This document shows positions 33,480 to 44,945 of a stretch of 64,000 nt of DNA, one piece after another. The notes under the pieces were generated by a model. The model was given only the letters and a program-made list of their open reading frames with translations. It ran no database searches and was not told where the DNA came from. The stretch's first letter is position 1. Each line of letters opens with the position of its first letter. The position numbers and the translations under genes are program-made. The DNA is from Eurosta solidaginis (lineage: Eukaryota > Arthropoda > Insecta > Diptera > Tephritidae). Where the stretch lies: positions 57,503,346 to 57,567,345 of the forward strand of contig NC_090324.1 of assembly GCF_040869045.1 (NCBI RefSeq), in the 5' to 3' direction.

Positions 33480-36400
33480 TGGGTCACCCTGGTCCACATT
33501 TTGGTCGATATCTGGAAAACGCCTTCACATATACAACTACCACCACTCCCTTTTAAAACTCTCATTGATATCTTTAATTTGATACCCATATCGTACAAAC
33601 ACATTCTAGAGTCACCCCTGGTCCACCTTTATGGCGATATCTCGAAAAGGCGTTCACCTATAGAATTAAGCCCCACGCCTTTTTAAAATACTCATTAACA
33701 CCTTTCATTTGATACCCATATCGTACAAACATATTCTAAAGTCACCCCTGGTCCACCTTTATGGCGATATCTCGAAAAGGCGAACACCTATAGAACGAAG
33801 GCCCACTCCCTTTTAAAAATACTCATTAACACCTTTCATTTGATACCCATATCGTACAAACAAAGTCTAGAGTCACCCCTGGTCCACCTTTATGGCGATA
33901 TCTCGAAAATGCGACCACCTATACAACAACCACCACTCCCTTTTAAAACACTAATTAATACCTTTAATTTGATACCCATATCATACAAACACATTCTAGA
34001 GTCACCCCTGGTCCACCTTTATGGCGGTATCTCGAAACGGCGTCCACCTATGGAACTAAGGATTACTCCCTTTTAAAATACTCATTAACACCTTTCTTTT
34101 GATACCCATATTGTACAAACAAATTCTAGGGTCACCCCTGTCCACCTTTATGGCGATATCTCGAAACGGCGTCCACCTATGGAACTAAGGATTACTCCCT
34201 TTTAAAATTCTCATTAAAACCTTTCTTTTGATACCCATATTGTACAAACAAATTCTAGGGTCACCCCTGTCCACCTTTATGGCGATATCTCGAAACGGCG
34301 TCCACCTATGGAACTAAGGATTACTCCCTTTTCAAATACTCACTAACACCTTTCTTTTGATACCCATATTGTACAAACAAATTCTAGGGTCACCCCTGGT
34401 CCACCTTTATGGCGATATCTCGAAAATGCGACCACCTATACAACAAACGCCACTCCCTTTTAAAACCCTAATTAATACCTTTAATTTGATACCCATATCA
34501 TACAAACACATTCTAGAGTCACCCCTGGTCCACCTTTATGGCGGTATCTCGAAACGGCGTCCACCTATGGAACTAAGGATTACTCCCTTTTAAAATACTC
34601 ATTAACACCTTTCTTTTGATACCCATATTGTACAAACAAATTCTAGGGTCACCCCTGTCCACCTTTATGGCGATATCTCGAAACGGCGTCCACCTATGGA
34701 ACTAAGGATTACTCCCTTTTCAAATACTCACTAACACCTTTCTTTTGATACCCATATTGTACAAACAAATTCTAGGGTCACCCCTGCTCCACCTTTATGC
34801 CGATATCTCGAAACGGCGTCCACCTATGGAACTAAGGATTACTCCCTTTTAAAATTCTCATTAAAACCTTTCTTTTGATACCCATATTGTACAAACAAAT
34901 TCTAGGGTCACCCCTGTCCACCTTTATGGCGATATCTCGAAACGGCGTCCACCTATGGAACTAAGGATTACTCCCTTTTCAAATACTCACTAACACCTTT
35001 CTTTTGATACCCATATTGTACAAACAAATTCTAGGGTCACCCCTGGTCCACCTTTATGGCGATATCTCGAAAATGCGACCACCTATACAACAAACGCCAC
35101 TCCCTTTTAAAACCCTAATTAATACCTTTAATTTGATACCCATATCATACAAACACATTCTAGAGTCACCCCTGGTCCACCTTTATGGCGGTATCTCGAA
35201 ACGGCGTCCACCTATGGAACTCAGGATTACTCCCTTTTAAAATACTCATTAACACCTTTCTTTTGATACCCATATTGTACAAGCAAATTCTCGGGTCACC
35301 CCTGCTCCACCTTTATGGCGGTATCTCGAAACGGCGTCCACCTATGGAACTAAGGATTACTCCCTTTTAAAATACTCATTAACACCTTTCTTTTGATACC
35401 CATATTGTACAAACAAATTCTAGGGTCACCCCTGGTCCACCTTTATGGCGATATTTCGAAACGGCGTCCACCTATAGAACTAAGGCCCACTCCCTTTTAA
35501 AATACTCATTAACACCTTTCGTTTGATGTCCATATTGTACAAACAAATTCTAGGGTCACCCCTGGTCCACCTTTATGGCGGTATCTCGAAACGGCGTCCA
35601 CCTATGGAACTAAGGATTACTCCCTTTTAAAATACTCATTAACTCCTTTCTTTTGATACCCATATTGTACAAACAAATTCTAGGGTCACCCCTGGTCCAC
35701 CTTTATGCCGATATTCCGAAACGGCGTCCACCTATGGAACTAAGGATTACTCGCTTTTAAAATACTCATTAACACCTTTCATTTGATACCCATATCGTAC
35801 AAACGCATTCTAGAGTCACCCCTGGCCCACCTTTATGGCGATATCTCGAAAAGGCGACCACCTATACAACAACCACCACTCCCATTTAAAACCCTCATTA
35901 ATACCTTTAATTTAATACCCATATCGTACAAACACATTCTAGAGTCACCCCTGGTCCACCTTTATGGCGATATTTCGAAACGGCGTCCACCTATAGAACT
36001 AAGGCCCACTCCCTTTTAAAATACTCATTAGCACCATTCGTTTGATGCCCATATTGTACAGACAAATTCTAGGGTAACCCCTGGTCCACCTTTGTGGCCA
36101 TATCTCGAAACGGCGTCCACCTATGGAACTAAGGATTACTCCCTTTTAAAATACTCATTAACACCTTTCTTTTGATACCCATATTGTACAAACAAATTCT
36201 AGGGTCACCCCTGGTCCACCTTTATGGCGATATCTCAAAACGGCGTCCACCTATGCAACTAAGGATTACTCCCTTTTAAAATACTCATTAACACATTTCA
36301 TTTGATACCCATATCGTACAAACGCATTCTAGAGTCAACCCTGATCCACCTTTATGGCTTTATCCCTAAATGGCGTCCACCTATAGAACTATGGCCCACT

Positions 36401-36480
36401 CCCTCATAAAATACTCTTTAATGACTTTCATTTGATACACATGTCATACAAACACATTCCAGGGTTTCCCTCGGTTCATT
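33480..36480 (+). repeat. 129-130-bp minisatellite with five-monomer higher-order repeat
   Basis: Marker 'ctagggtcacccctgg' or 'ctagagtcacccctgg' recurs at 33,606, 33,736, 33,867, 33,996, 34,126, 34,255, 34,384, 34,513, 34,643, 34,772, 34,902, 35,031 and 35,160, a 129-131-bp period. Segments starting 34,357 and 35,004 are the same for at least 240 bp, 647 bp (five monomers) apart, so a five-unit block was duplicated recently. Because 129 is a multiple of three, the array has open frames of 61-78 residues that are not genes. Confidence 0.92.
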
Positions 36481-36573
36481 TTCCTACATGGTTATTTTCC
36501 CTTATGTTGTCACCATAGCTCTCAACTGAGTATGTAATGTTCGGTTACACCCGAACTTAACGTTCCTTACTTG

Positions 36574-36964
36574 TTTTATTTGTTGTTTTTCGTCCTTCAA
36601 TATTTAAATTATTAAATTTTTCGAGCTCAAGGCCACGCATAAATAAAAACCAAATATTTTATATCTTTCAATAAATATATTTGTTTAATGATTCTCAATA
36701 TTTCGACCTCAATCTGAGATCATCCTCAGGACTAAAAAAATTACAAAACAATAAAAACATCAAAAAGTGCATTTTACGTACATCCCTATAACACAACTTA
36801 CACTCTTGGCTGTGCCTGATCGGCTAATTTTAAAAGATTATATATCAAACGAATATAACCAAAATAATGTAAACAAATAAATACCGTAAATATAAACAAA
36901 GTTTGACAAAAACAACCATGTACAAATTTCTCCAACTGTACGTCAAGCTCAGCATACATATATA
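36574..36964. other. AT-rich spacer, nothing recognised
   Basis: Lies between the HINE element and the Gypsy LTR. A phrase 'tcaatctgagatcatcctcag' resembles a short imperfect palindrome, but I could not assign it. Confidence 0.4.
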
Positions 36965-37545
36965 TTTTCACGGATATTAGCATCACTAAGCTATACCATC
37001 ACTAAGGCGATGCTAAGGCCATGGTAAGCGGTATTTACGTCAATAATCAAATCATGTATGCACACATATAAGCAGCCGAGAGATGTCACACACAGATGCA
37101 TTTACTTATACGCCTATGTGTGTGCGAGAGACTGTAAACTACAAACTCACATACATCTGAGAGACGATGAAAAGTAGAAAATTGTAAACAAGTAGAAACT
37201 ATATGAACACTCGAAATAGTTGGTAAGTTCTGGAAATAGAAGAGCCTAGATGTATGCAGCGTAAACTATAAAAGTGGTGCAAGCGAGTAAAAAGTAATTC
37301 AGTTTGATTTGAGTTGTCAAGCAGTTTCGATTAAGACGATATCTACGGAGTAATAGCAGTATTATTTTGAATAGTAGAGTTTCATTTGAGCGATCAGTTT
37401 CGTTGCACAGTTTCAGTGTTATTGTGAAGTACTTTAATAAAGGCCATTTTGCATTATTACAAATTGGAGTTATTTATTCAACAGTTTAGTGATTCGAACT
37501 TAGCAGAGGATTGCAAATAAGAGGATTTGCAGAAAATTTGTTACA
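36965..37545 (+). mobile_element. 5' LTR of SAP-Gag Gypsy element
   Basis: About 580 bp closely related to the solo LTR at 61,477-62,079 (shared: 'gagatgtcacacacagatg', 'gtactttaataaaggccatt', 'attcaacagtttagtgattc'). It contains TATAAAA at about 37,268 ('aaactataaaagtgg') and AATAAA near 37,437 as promoter and polyadenylation signals. It ends TTACA at 37,545, directly before the primer-binding site. Its left boundary is approximate because the first ~50 bp are diverged. Confidence 0.8.
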
Positions 37546-37563
37546 ATTGGTGTCAGAAGAGGA
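37546..37563 (+). promoter_or_regulatory. Primer-binding site of the SAP-Gag Gypsy element
   Basis: ATTGGTGTCAGAAGAGG follows the LTR end. 'TTGGTGTCAGAAG' after an LTR is a usual Gypsy-type tRNA primer-binding sequence. The Gag start codon lies 50 bp downstream at 37,597. Confidence 0.65.
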
Positions 37564-37596
37564 ATTGTTGAATAAATTCCAGAGGACAACAAGGAC

Positions 37597-38930
37597 ATGG
37601 CAAAGTTCAGTGAATTGAAGATCCAGCAACTAAAGAAGGAGTTGGAGGGCTGTGGATTGAATACAAGCGGCGTTAAACTTGAACTGCTACGAGAGGCAAT
37701 GGAAGCAGAAGGAATGGATGTGGAAGAGTATGACTTTCATCTTGATGGCGAGGAAATAACAAAAATGGAAGAACACAGACCTGAACATGATATTGGCTGC
37801 AATATCGGCACAAATGTCCGCAATGTCAACACAAATATCTACCAACATGTGTCACAATTGGAATCACAGGAGGCACGCATTTCAGAAATGTCGATACAGA
37901 TAACATCCAAGATGGAAACTCATGGAAGAACAGAAGACATATATGGCATCACAATTGGAAGAACAGAAAACACACATGGCGTCACAAATTGCAGAACAAT
38001 TAAAAGAACAAGAGGCAATCATAACATTGCAGCTCGAAGCACAAGAAGAACATATCTCAACAAAGCTGGAGGCACAGGAAACAAAATTCTCATCGCAGCT
38101 GGAGGCTGTTAGTGAACGACAAAATAAAGTGGAGGCCGAGATGGATGCTTTGAAAGATCGGATTCAGGAGTTACAATTGAACCGTCCAATCACTTCAACG
38201 TCTACTCTGAAGGTAAAATCCCCAACGTTTGATGATTCTGTTCCATTCCAGGTATTTAAGCTCCAATTTGAGAAGACGTCGGCAGCGAACAACTGGAATG
38301 TGGAAGATAAAGCTGCTGCACTGTTCATGGCGTTCAAAGGGCCTGCAGCTGAGATTTTACAAACCATTCCAGAGAGCTAACGGAACTGTTATGAAGCATT
38401 GATGGGCGGAACTGAGCATAGGTGACAGATATACCAAATGGAGTTGCTGAACCGCTTCCAGAGGCCTGGTGAAACATTGCAAGAGTTTGCGTCGGATATT
38501 GAAAGGCTAGCACATTTAGCGAATGCGGACGCACCCGTGGAATACACTGAAAGGGTAAAAATCCAGAGCTTTATAAATGGCATACGAGATGTGGAAACGA
38601 AACGGGCTACATACACAAACCCAGAGCCAACATTCGCAGAAACGGTGTCACAAGCCCTGATTCAGGAAACAGCGTCGCTTCTGTGTAAGCCAGTTTTCAA
38701 AGCACGCCGTGTGGAAGTAGAAAGGTCAGAGTGGGTAGACGCAATATTGGAGGCGCTGAAAGGATCGCAAAAGCGGAGTGAAAAAGTTATCAAATGCTTC
38801 AAATGCGGAAGTCCGGTCACATTGCACGTCATTGCGATCTTGGCCGTAATAGTTCCAACAATGTGGGTGGGCGTAAACGCAAAGCTGGAGGAGATGAGCA
38901 AGAGCGAGTAAGAAGTAGAGAGCTAGATCC
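37597..38930 (+). pseudogene. Gypsy Gag with N-terminal SAP domain, frameshifted
   Basis: Starts MAKFSELKIQQLKKELEG, then CGLNTSGVKLELLREAME: a SAP motif (DNA-binding helix-extended-loop-helix), found at the Gag N-terminus of some insect Gypsy elements. Next is a Gln/Glu-rich coiled coil (MASQIAEQLKEQEAIITLQ), then capsid text (PFQVFKLQFEKTSAANNW, AALFMAFKGPAAEILQ, RFQRPGETLQEFASDIERLA), then a zinc knuckle CFKCG...HIARHC near 38,796-38,835 split by a frameshift. Frames change near 38,000, a TAA follows ILQTIPES (38,380), a second stop lies near 38,427, and the knuckle is shifted. Gag would package element RNA. Non-functional. Confidence 0.8.
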
Positions 38931-39018
38931 AGCTATTGAATGCCCTGTGATATCTGTGTCGCAAATTGGTAGAAAATCGAGCAGTCTTACCGTCAGATGG
39001 AATGTGGATGGCAACTAA

Positions 39019-39525
39019 CGAATACTGAGTGTTGATACGGGCGCATGTCATTCCTTGATCCGATCTGACTTGGTCAACAGGAGAGTAAAACCGTTACCTG
39101 GAGCAAAGTTGCGTACGGTCACTGGCGAGTATAACCCAGTTCAGGGAGAAGTGATATGTGAAGTATTGATTGGGAAGGTCATGGTTCTACACAAATTTGT
39201 TGTGGCGGAGATTGTTGATGAAGTTATATTGGGAGTGGATTTATTGGTTGACCATGACATCAAGATCGATATGCAGAGAAGGGTGATGCGTTATGAGAAC
39301 CAAGATGTGCCACTTAATTTTAGTTTGGAAAAAGGGTTCAGCAGTAATCGGGTACTGGTGGAGAAGACTCGACGGAGGCCACGAAATTCAAAGGTAAAGG
39401 TTGATGGAACAAATGGGCCAAACAAATCAAAACCGAAGGTACCTGTGAGAGAAACACTGGCATTGAAAAGCCCTAACGGTCGTACTAAAACGAAGAAAGA
39501 ATGTAGAAACCCTGGAAGAAAATAG
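39019..39525 (+). pseudogene. Gypsy protease of the same element, pol truncated
   Basis: Frame reads LSVDTGACHSLIRSDL (active-site DTGA), LPGAKLRTVTGEY, IVDEVILGVDLLVDHDI and MRYENQDVPL, the standard retropepsin order (active-site Asp, then the I-L-G loop). A stop separates it from Gag near 39,017. A basic tail (VEKTRRRPRNSKVKVDG) follows and the frame stops at 39,525. Reverse transcriptase, RNase H and integrase are missing: LINE RNase H begins within ~20 bp. Confidence 0.8.
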
Positions 39526-39544
39526 CCCACGCTGAAATCGTGTT

Positions 39545-40237
39545 AACTTCTATATTGACAGTAAAGCAGAAATTAAGGCAATAATCTCGCACAGCGTAGC
39601 ATCTAAACGCGCGTTGGAGTATAAGCAGTCCCTGGAGAGAATCGGGACAGGGAGAAGAATACATCTATATTGGGTCCCAGGGCATATGGGAATAGATGGG
39701 AATGAAAAAGCGGATAAACTAGCTAAAAAGGGCGCATCCCTTGAAGCTTGCTCCGTAGACGTCCCAATTAGACTGGGCGAAATTAAGCCAAGGCGAGAGG
39801 TGCACATGATCGACCAAGCAGGAAAGCCGTTGGTTCAAGCGCGGGGCTGTTAAGTGTCGAAGATTATGTGTAGGTCTTACAACCTTAGACTAACAAAGTT
39901 GCTTCTATCATTAGACTCATGACGGGTATTCTGACTGGACACTGCCTTCTGGCGTCACATGCCTTTAAATTAGGCTTGGTCAGTGAAAGCAGATGTAGGA
40001 AGTGCGGGCTGGAGGAGGAAACGATCGAGCACGTTCTGTGCTCGTGTCCTGCGCTTGCTAAGACTCCAGCTACTAGGAGCGATACAGCTGGCAGATCTAG
40101 AAGCAGCAAGTGGCTTAAGTCCTAGGAAGCTTCTAGTATTTGCCAAGAGGGCAGAGTTATTTTTTAACATATGTCCTGGTCTTTTATGTGGTTTTTCAGT
40201 TTGGTCGTTAAAACAAATTTCTGGTAACACTACGTGA
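39545..40237 (+). pseudogene. LINE ORF2 RNase H and C-terminal fragment
   Basis: NFYIDSKAEIKAIISHSVAS, then RIHLYWVPGHMGIDGNEKAD and KLAKKGAS are RNase H motifs (DSKAAI-like and WVPGHxGxxGNExAD) of R1/I/Jockey-related LINEs. After a shift comes MTGILTGHCLLASHAFKLG, RCRKCGLEEETIEHVLCSC (C-terminal CCHC-like knuckle) and ELFFNICPGLLCG, ending at about 40,237. The first RNase H Asp is present, but stops and frameshifts occur (39,850; about 40,060). No poly-A; the sequence ends in the short CCTAA repeat. Confidence 0.82.
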
Positions 40238-40257
40238 GGTACTCATGGACCGGTCAG

Positions 40258-40277
40258 TTCAACCTAACCTAACCTAA
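40258..40277 (+). repeat. (CCTAA)n-like short repeat at LINE 3' end
   Basis: 'caacctaacctaacctaac' holds three CCTAA units directly 3' of the LINE fragment. It is more likely the element's microsatellite tail than telomeric DNA. Confidence 0.7.
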
Positions 40278-40620
40278 CTCTGGATTTGAAATTCCATTGG
40301 TGGTACATGTCCCAGCACATAGTATTATAGCTGGATTTTTTATTTCAATAAGTTTTTCAAGTTACCTTTATTGCCTAAAATACTATTAATATTAAGATAA
40401 AGACAAATAGGCTATTGATTTCTCGATTGCTACTTTCTAGTTCTAGATTTACTTTCAATATATCTTTTATATGCGGGTCTTTCCTTACTAAAGGCAGTAT
40501 GGCGTATATCCGCTTCTAATAGTTTTTTGTGTACAAGCTCACAACAATTTACACACTTAAAAAACTTGATGAGCAATCTTTTAAGTCGTAATTTCCTGCA
40601 CATTTACTACATGCTTTTTT
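40278..40620. other. AT-rich spacer, nothing recognised
   Basis: No frame or repeat recognised between the LINE end and the next HINE-like copy. Confidence 0.45.
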
Positions 40621-41867
40621 ATACTCAGCGTGCTTTGCACACAGAGTATATTAACTTTGATTGGATAATGGTTGGTTGTACAGGTATAAAGGAATGGAGA
40701 TAGATATAGACTTCCATATATCAAAACCATCGGTATCGAAAAGAAATTTGATTGAGCCATGTCCGCCCGTCCGTCCGTTAACACGATAACTGGAGTAAAT
40801 ATTCATATATCTTCACCAAATTTGGTACAAGTGCTTATCTGGACCCAAAATAGATTGCTATTTAAAATGAGCGAAATCGGATGATAAATTTTATATATAT
40901 AAAATTTAAGAAAACACAAAAACCCTGATAATTTAGTAAATAATACACCTAGAATGTTGAAATTAGACATATGGACTGATACTGAGACTCGAACAATTTT
41001 TTTAAAATGGGCGTGCACCGCCATCATGTGATAAATTAAATTTTGCAAATATTATTAATCATAAATCAAAATCGTTAAACCTGTCGTAACTAAATTGGGC
41101 AGAGAGTTTGCTTGTACTATAAGGAACGCTTTGAAGAAAAATTAACGAAATCGGTTAAGGACCACGCCCACTTTAATATAAAAGATTTTTAAAAGAGTCG
41201 TGGACGAATAAAATAAGCTATATCTTTGCAAAAAAGACCTTTTTATCAATGGTATTTCATTTCCCAAGCGGATTTATAACGATAAATAGGAAATACTTCT
41301 AATTTTAAAAAATGGGCGTTGCACCGTTCCTTTTAAGACTAAGCAATTTTCTGTGTTTCGGGAGCCATAACTCGAAGAAAAATTAACGAATCGTAATAAA
41401 ATTGAGTACACAAATTTTCCTTATAGCAGGAAATATTTCTAATAAAAAATGGACGAGATCGGTTAAAGACCAGCCCACTTTTATATAAAAGATTTTTAAA
41501 AGGGTCGCAGGCGAAAATAATAAGCGAAAAAGTGCTTTGTGTCTATAGAATTTTACTTTCTAAATTGAATTATATCATTAAATTGGAAAATACCAAAATT
41601 CAAAAAAATGGGCACCTCCCCTTTTATAACTGCGCAGTTTTCTATGTTTCGGGAGCCATAACTCGAAGAAAAATTAACATATCGTAATGAAATTGTGTAC
41701 ACATATTTTCCTTATAGCAGAAAATATTTCTAGTAAAAATAGATGAGGTCGGTTAAAGAACACTGCAACTTAGATATAAAACAAGTTTAAAAGTGTCGTA
41801 GACTAGAATAATAAGCTATAACTTAGCAAAAAATAGTTTTGAATCAATGATATTTCACTTATCAAGT

Positions 41868-41990
41868 TGTTATAATTTCGAATTCATTTATTATTAGAAA
41901 CTTAAAATACAAAGTTGATAACTATTTGATTTTATGTAATTTATGAGTCAAAGGTAAATTATAGCGCGCAGGCAAAAATCGGCCACCGAC
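41868..41990 (-). mobile_element. 3' LTR of the Gypsy element, U3 side deleted
   Basis: 123 bp matching 45,934-46,056. The remaining ~82 bp of the 5' LTR are absent, and no polypurine tract lies next to it. The deletion has also taken the end of integrase. Confidence 0.75.
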
Positions 41991-42002
41991 CAAGATCCAT
42001 TT

Positions 42003-44945
42003 TCACGCGTGTCTACTCTGTATAATACCGGGAATCCAAGGTGGACCACGTGCATAATTTTTAGCATAAACGGTCGCCGAAACTGGATATATTGCTTTGG
42101 AACGAGCAGTAGCCATTTGATTGGATCCGGGTACGATCCGAGCCAGTAATGTCTTTGGTTGACGCCCATGTAGCAGCTCTGCCGGCGACTTGTTGTTACT
42201 GCCGCTGGGACAAGTTCTGTAAGTACTGAGAATAGTCAATAAGGAGTCTAACTGATTTTTACCATCTGCTATTGCTTTCTTGAACGCCTGCTTAAAAGTA
42301 CGAACAAATCGTTCTGCCTCACCGTTCGATGCCGGATGGAACGGTGCCGTTGTTAGATGAGTAATGCCATTACTTTTGCAGAAAGTCTTAAAATGTGTCG
42401 CTGTGAATAGACGCCCGTTATCTGAGACAATAGTATCAGGTAGACCTTCTATGGAAAATATTGCTTTCAATGCATCTATTGTCGATTGAGCGGTAATGTT
42501 TGACATTTTCGTTACAAATGGATATTTGGAATAAGCGTCGATACAAATGAGCCAAGTAGCATTTTGGAACGGACCTGCAAAGTCCAAGTGTATACGCTGC
42601 CAAGGGCGTTCGGGCGTAGGCCAATTTGTATATTCGCAAGTTGGTGACGATGTACTTTGTTGTTGGCATACATCGCAGTGTGAAACACGCTCTTCAATAT
42701 GCTTATCCATTGAGGGCCACCAGCAGTATTGGCTCGCCATCTGTTTCATTCGCGACATGCCCCAGTGCCCTTCATGTAACAGTTCAAGGACGGCGTCTCG
42801 TGCTGACGCTGGTAATATGACCCGAGTATACTGTGTCGCTAGTATTATGAACCCCATTTCGAAACTAAGTGTATGTCGGCGCGAAAAATATGGCTGAAGG
42901 TCACGATGTTTTGCCGAAAGCCTTTCAGGCCAACCATTTGATATACAACGACACACTTGGTTGAGAACGTGGTCCTTCGCTGTCAACCTGGCTATATGTT
43001 TTACGTTAAGCGGAGATGCAGTGAGCTCGGCTTGTACTTCTACTTGCATGCATGCATCGCTCCGATCAAACTCATCGTCGGGTCCCATGGGAAGGCGTGA
43101 GAGCGCATCTGCGTTACCATGCTGATCTGTTGGTCTGTATCGTATTTTGTAATTATAAGACATCAGAAGCAATGCCCAGCGCTGTAGGCGTTGTATCATC
43201 ATCGCCGGTAGTTGCTTATCCGGACTGAATATCGACACCAGGGGCTTGTGGTTAGTGATTAGCGTGAACTTGCGGCCAAATAGGAACTGATGGAACTTCT
43301 TCACACCAAATATAATTGAAAGCGCTTCCTTTTCTATTTGGCTGTAACGTTTTTGGTGCCGGTCAAGCGTTTCCGATGCGAAGGCAATAGGCTTCTCTGA
43401 GCCGTCAGGCATGCGGTGTGATATAACGACTCCTATTCCGTGTGCAGAGGCATCAGTTGCCAGAATAATAGGCAACTGGTCGTCGAAGTGCGTTAGCAAC
43501 AGTGCTGTGCTGAGCTGGCTCTTAACAGCTACAAAAGCCTTTTCCTGCTCCTCTCCCCACTGAAATGGTACATTCTGTCGGCGAAGTCTGTTAAGTGGCT
43601 CTGCTTTATGTGCAAAATTGTAGTAATTAATTTTACCTAAGAATGCTTGCAGATCTTTCAAATTGTTGTGCCGTGACATTTCATTTATTGCTACAACCTT
43701 ACTTGGGGCAGGGGTACATCCTTCTGCATCCAAAACAAAACCAAGGTACTCCACCCGGCGCAGCATAAACGAACACTTGAACCGGCGGCATTTAAATCCT
43801 GATTTTTGTAGTCTTTCGAAAACAGCTTGTAAATTGTTCAATAAATCTTGGTCTGACTTTCCCGATACTAATATATCGTCTAGGTAATTAATACACATTG
43901 GGATGCCTGCTATAATCTGTTCCAATAGCTTCTGAAAAAGAGAAGGAGCGCTTGCTACGCCCATCGGTAGTCGTTGATATTGGAACAACCCTAATGGTGT
44001 ATTGACAACCATTAATTGTTTAGCCTCTTTGGTCAGCCCAATTTGCAAGTATGCATCTGAGAGATCAATTTTTGCAAATACTGTGCCCCCTCGTAATTTG
44101 TGGCACATTTCTTCAATGCGCGGTATCGGGTATTGATCCACCTCAAGTTGTGCATTAACAGCTTTAAAATCACCACATATTCTTAGCCGACCGTCCTTTT
44201 TTGGGACTACCACTATAGGTGCAGCCCAGTTGCTGAATGTAATTGGCTTCCATATGCCCTGGCCCGTCAGACGCTGTGCTTCTAATTTAAACTCCCTCAT
44301 TTGTGCGAAGGGTATAGGCCTTGACTTAAAATATTTTGGTGATGCATTTCGTTTTAAATGTAGCGCAGCTTTTGAAGTAATGCAGTAGCCCAATGTATTT
44401 TCAAACACTGGTGCGAATTTCTGCAACATACTTTCAATGTTTTCATTATTACTTGGCGAAACAATATTCACAAGACCCGCTTGGCATGTACATAAGCCTA
44501 ATTGTTCCAACAAATCAGTACCAAAAATGTCACTATTATTTTGCAAATCAGCTACAACAAGTTTACATAATCGTTTGATGCGTCCGTGACTAATAGTGAC
44601 GTCGACAGTTCCTAATGTCCTTACGGAGCTGCCTCCATAAGCGATTAGCTTGCCAGCTGGATATGGAGTCAGACCCGGCTTCCCGATATTTTTGTATACA
44701 TCTGCGCCAATTACAGAGCAAGTCGCACCCGTATCCATTTGAAATTTAACTGGCACATAATTTACCAAAATATCAACCAAATATTTATTTCCTACCTTAT
44801 TTGGCCCGGTGCTGGTAATAGAAGCAATAAACTCAACAGTGGAAACTTTTTGCTGGATATTATTGTTGCTGTTTGCTTGTGACTGACTTTCTTTCTTTTT
44901 GCTGTCATTGTTAGACGCCGATTGTGATTTACACACTGGCGCAAT
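42003..44945 (-). CDS. pol: Gypsy Pol polyprotein (PR-RT-RNaseH-INT), open but C-terminally truncated
   Basis: About 980 codons without a stop. Order: zinc-knuckle end of Gag in frame (GHIAPVC), protease FQMDTGATCSVIGADV and IFGTDLLEQLGL (about residues 65-160), reverse transcriptase ICGDFKAVNAQLEVDQYPIP and CINYLDDILVSG (catalytic YLDD), RNase H PIILATDASAHGIGVVI and LITNHKPLVSIF, integrase zinc finger ELLHEGHWGMSRMKQMAS, CDVCQQQ, and core LDFAGPF, IVSDNGRLFTA, HPASNGEAERFVRTFK (D, D, E visible). It stops after GPPWIPGIIQSRHA, where relatives continue for tens of residues; the adjacent LTR is also deleted. Best-preserved coding sequence here, but probably inactive since Gag is broken and the 3' end is lost. 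Confidence 0.9.
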   Translation of the reverse strand: MAPVCKSQSASNNDSKKKESQSQANSNNNIQQKVSTVEFIASITSTGPNKVGNKYLVDILVNYVPVKFQMDTGATCSVIGADVYKNIGKPGLTPYPAGKLIAYGGSSVRTLGTVDVTISHGRIKRLCKLVVADLQNNSDIFGTDLLEQLGLCTCQAGLVNIVSPSNNENIESMLQKFAPVFENTLGYCITSKAALHLKRNASPKYFKSRPIPFAQMREFKLEAQRLTGQGIWKPITFSNWAAPIVVVPKKDGRLRICGDFKAVNAQLEVDQYPIPRIEEMCHKLRGGTVFAKIDLSDAYLQIGLTKEAKQLMVVNTPLGLFQYQRLPMGVASAPSLFQKLLEQIIAGIPMCINYLDDILVSGKSDQDLLNNLQAVFERLQKSGFKCRRFKCSFMLRRVEYLGFVLDAEGCTPAPSKVVAINEMSRHNNLKDLQAFLGKINYYNFAHKAEPLNRLRRQNVPFQWGEEQEKAFVAVKSQLSTALLLTHFDDQLPIILATDASAHGIGVVISHRMPDGSEKPIAFASETLDRHQKRYSQIEKEALSIIFGVKKFHQFLFGRKFTLITNHKPLVSIFSPDKQLPAMMIQRLQRWALLLMSYNYKIRYRPTDQHGNADALSRLPMGPDDEFDRSDACMQVEVQAELTASPLNVKHIARLTAKDHVLNQVCRCISNGWPERLSAKHRDLQPYFSRRHTLSFEMGFIILATQYTRVILPASARDAVLELLHEGHWGMSRMKQMASQYCWWPSMDKHIEERVSHCDVCQQQSTSSPTCEYTNWPTPERPWQRIHLDFAGPFQNATWLICIDAYSKYPFVTKMSNITAQSTIDALKAIFSIEGLPDTIVSDNGRLFTATHFKTFCKSNGITHLTTAPFHPASNGEAERFVRTFKQAFKKAIADGKNQLDSLLTILSTYRTCPSGSNNKSPAELLHGRQPKTLLARIVPGSNQMATARSKAIYPVSATVYAKNYARGPPWIPGIIQSRHA

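Larger units (their letters stand above)
32244..36573 (+). mobile_element. Complete HINE-like (Helitron-related) element with internal minisatellite
   Basis: Begins with the subterminal repeat ATACTCAGTTGAG (32,244-32,256), matched by its exact reverse complement CTCAACTGAGTAT at 36,521-36,533. A terminal hairpin GTTCGG(ttacac)CCGAAC follows at 36,539-36,556, and the element ends CTTACTTG at 36,573. Inside are a non-coding head (phrases 'gaccacgcccact', 'gatgaaatttgg') and a 3-kb minisatellite. Inverted repeats inset from one end, a tandem-repeat core and a 3' hairpin match Helentron-associated (DINE-1/HINE) architecture; this class is inferred. No protein is encoded. Confidence 0.7.

Noticed and set aside
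33840..36019. Identical 78-residue frames in the 129-bp array
   Set aside because: 129 is divisible by three, so the array stays open by arithmetic; the peptides are copies of one monomer translation.
40258..40277. Telomeric TTAGG-type repeat (CCTAA units)
   Set aside because: Only three units at a LINE 3' end, and flies do not use TTAGG telomeres; better explained as an element tail.
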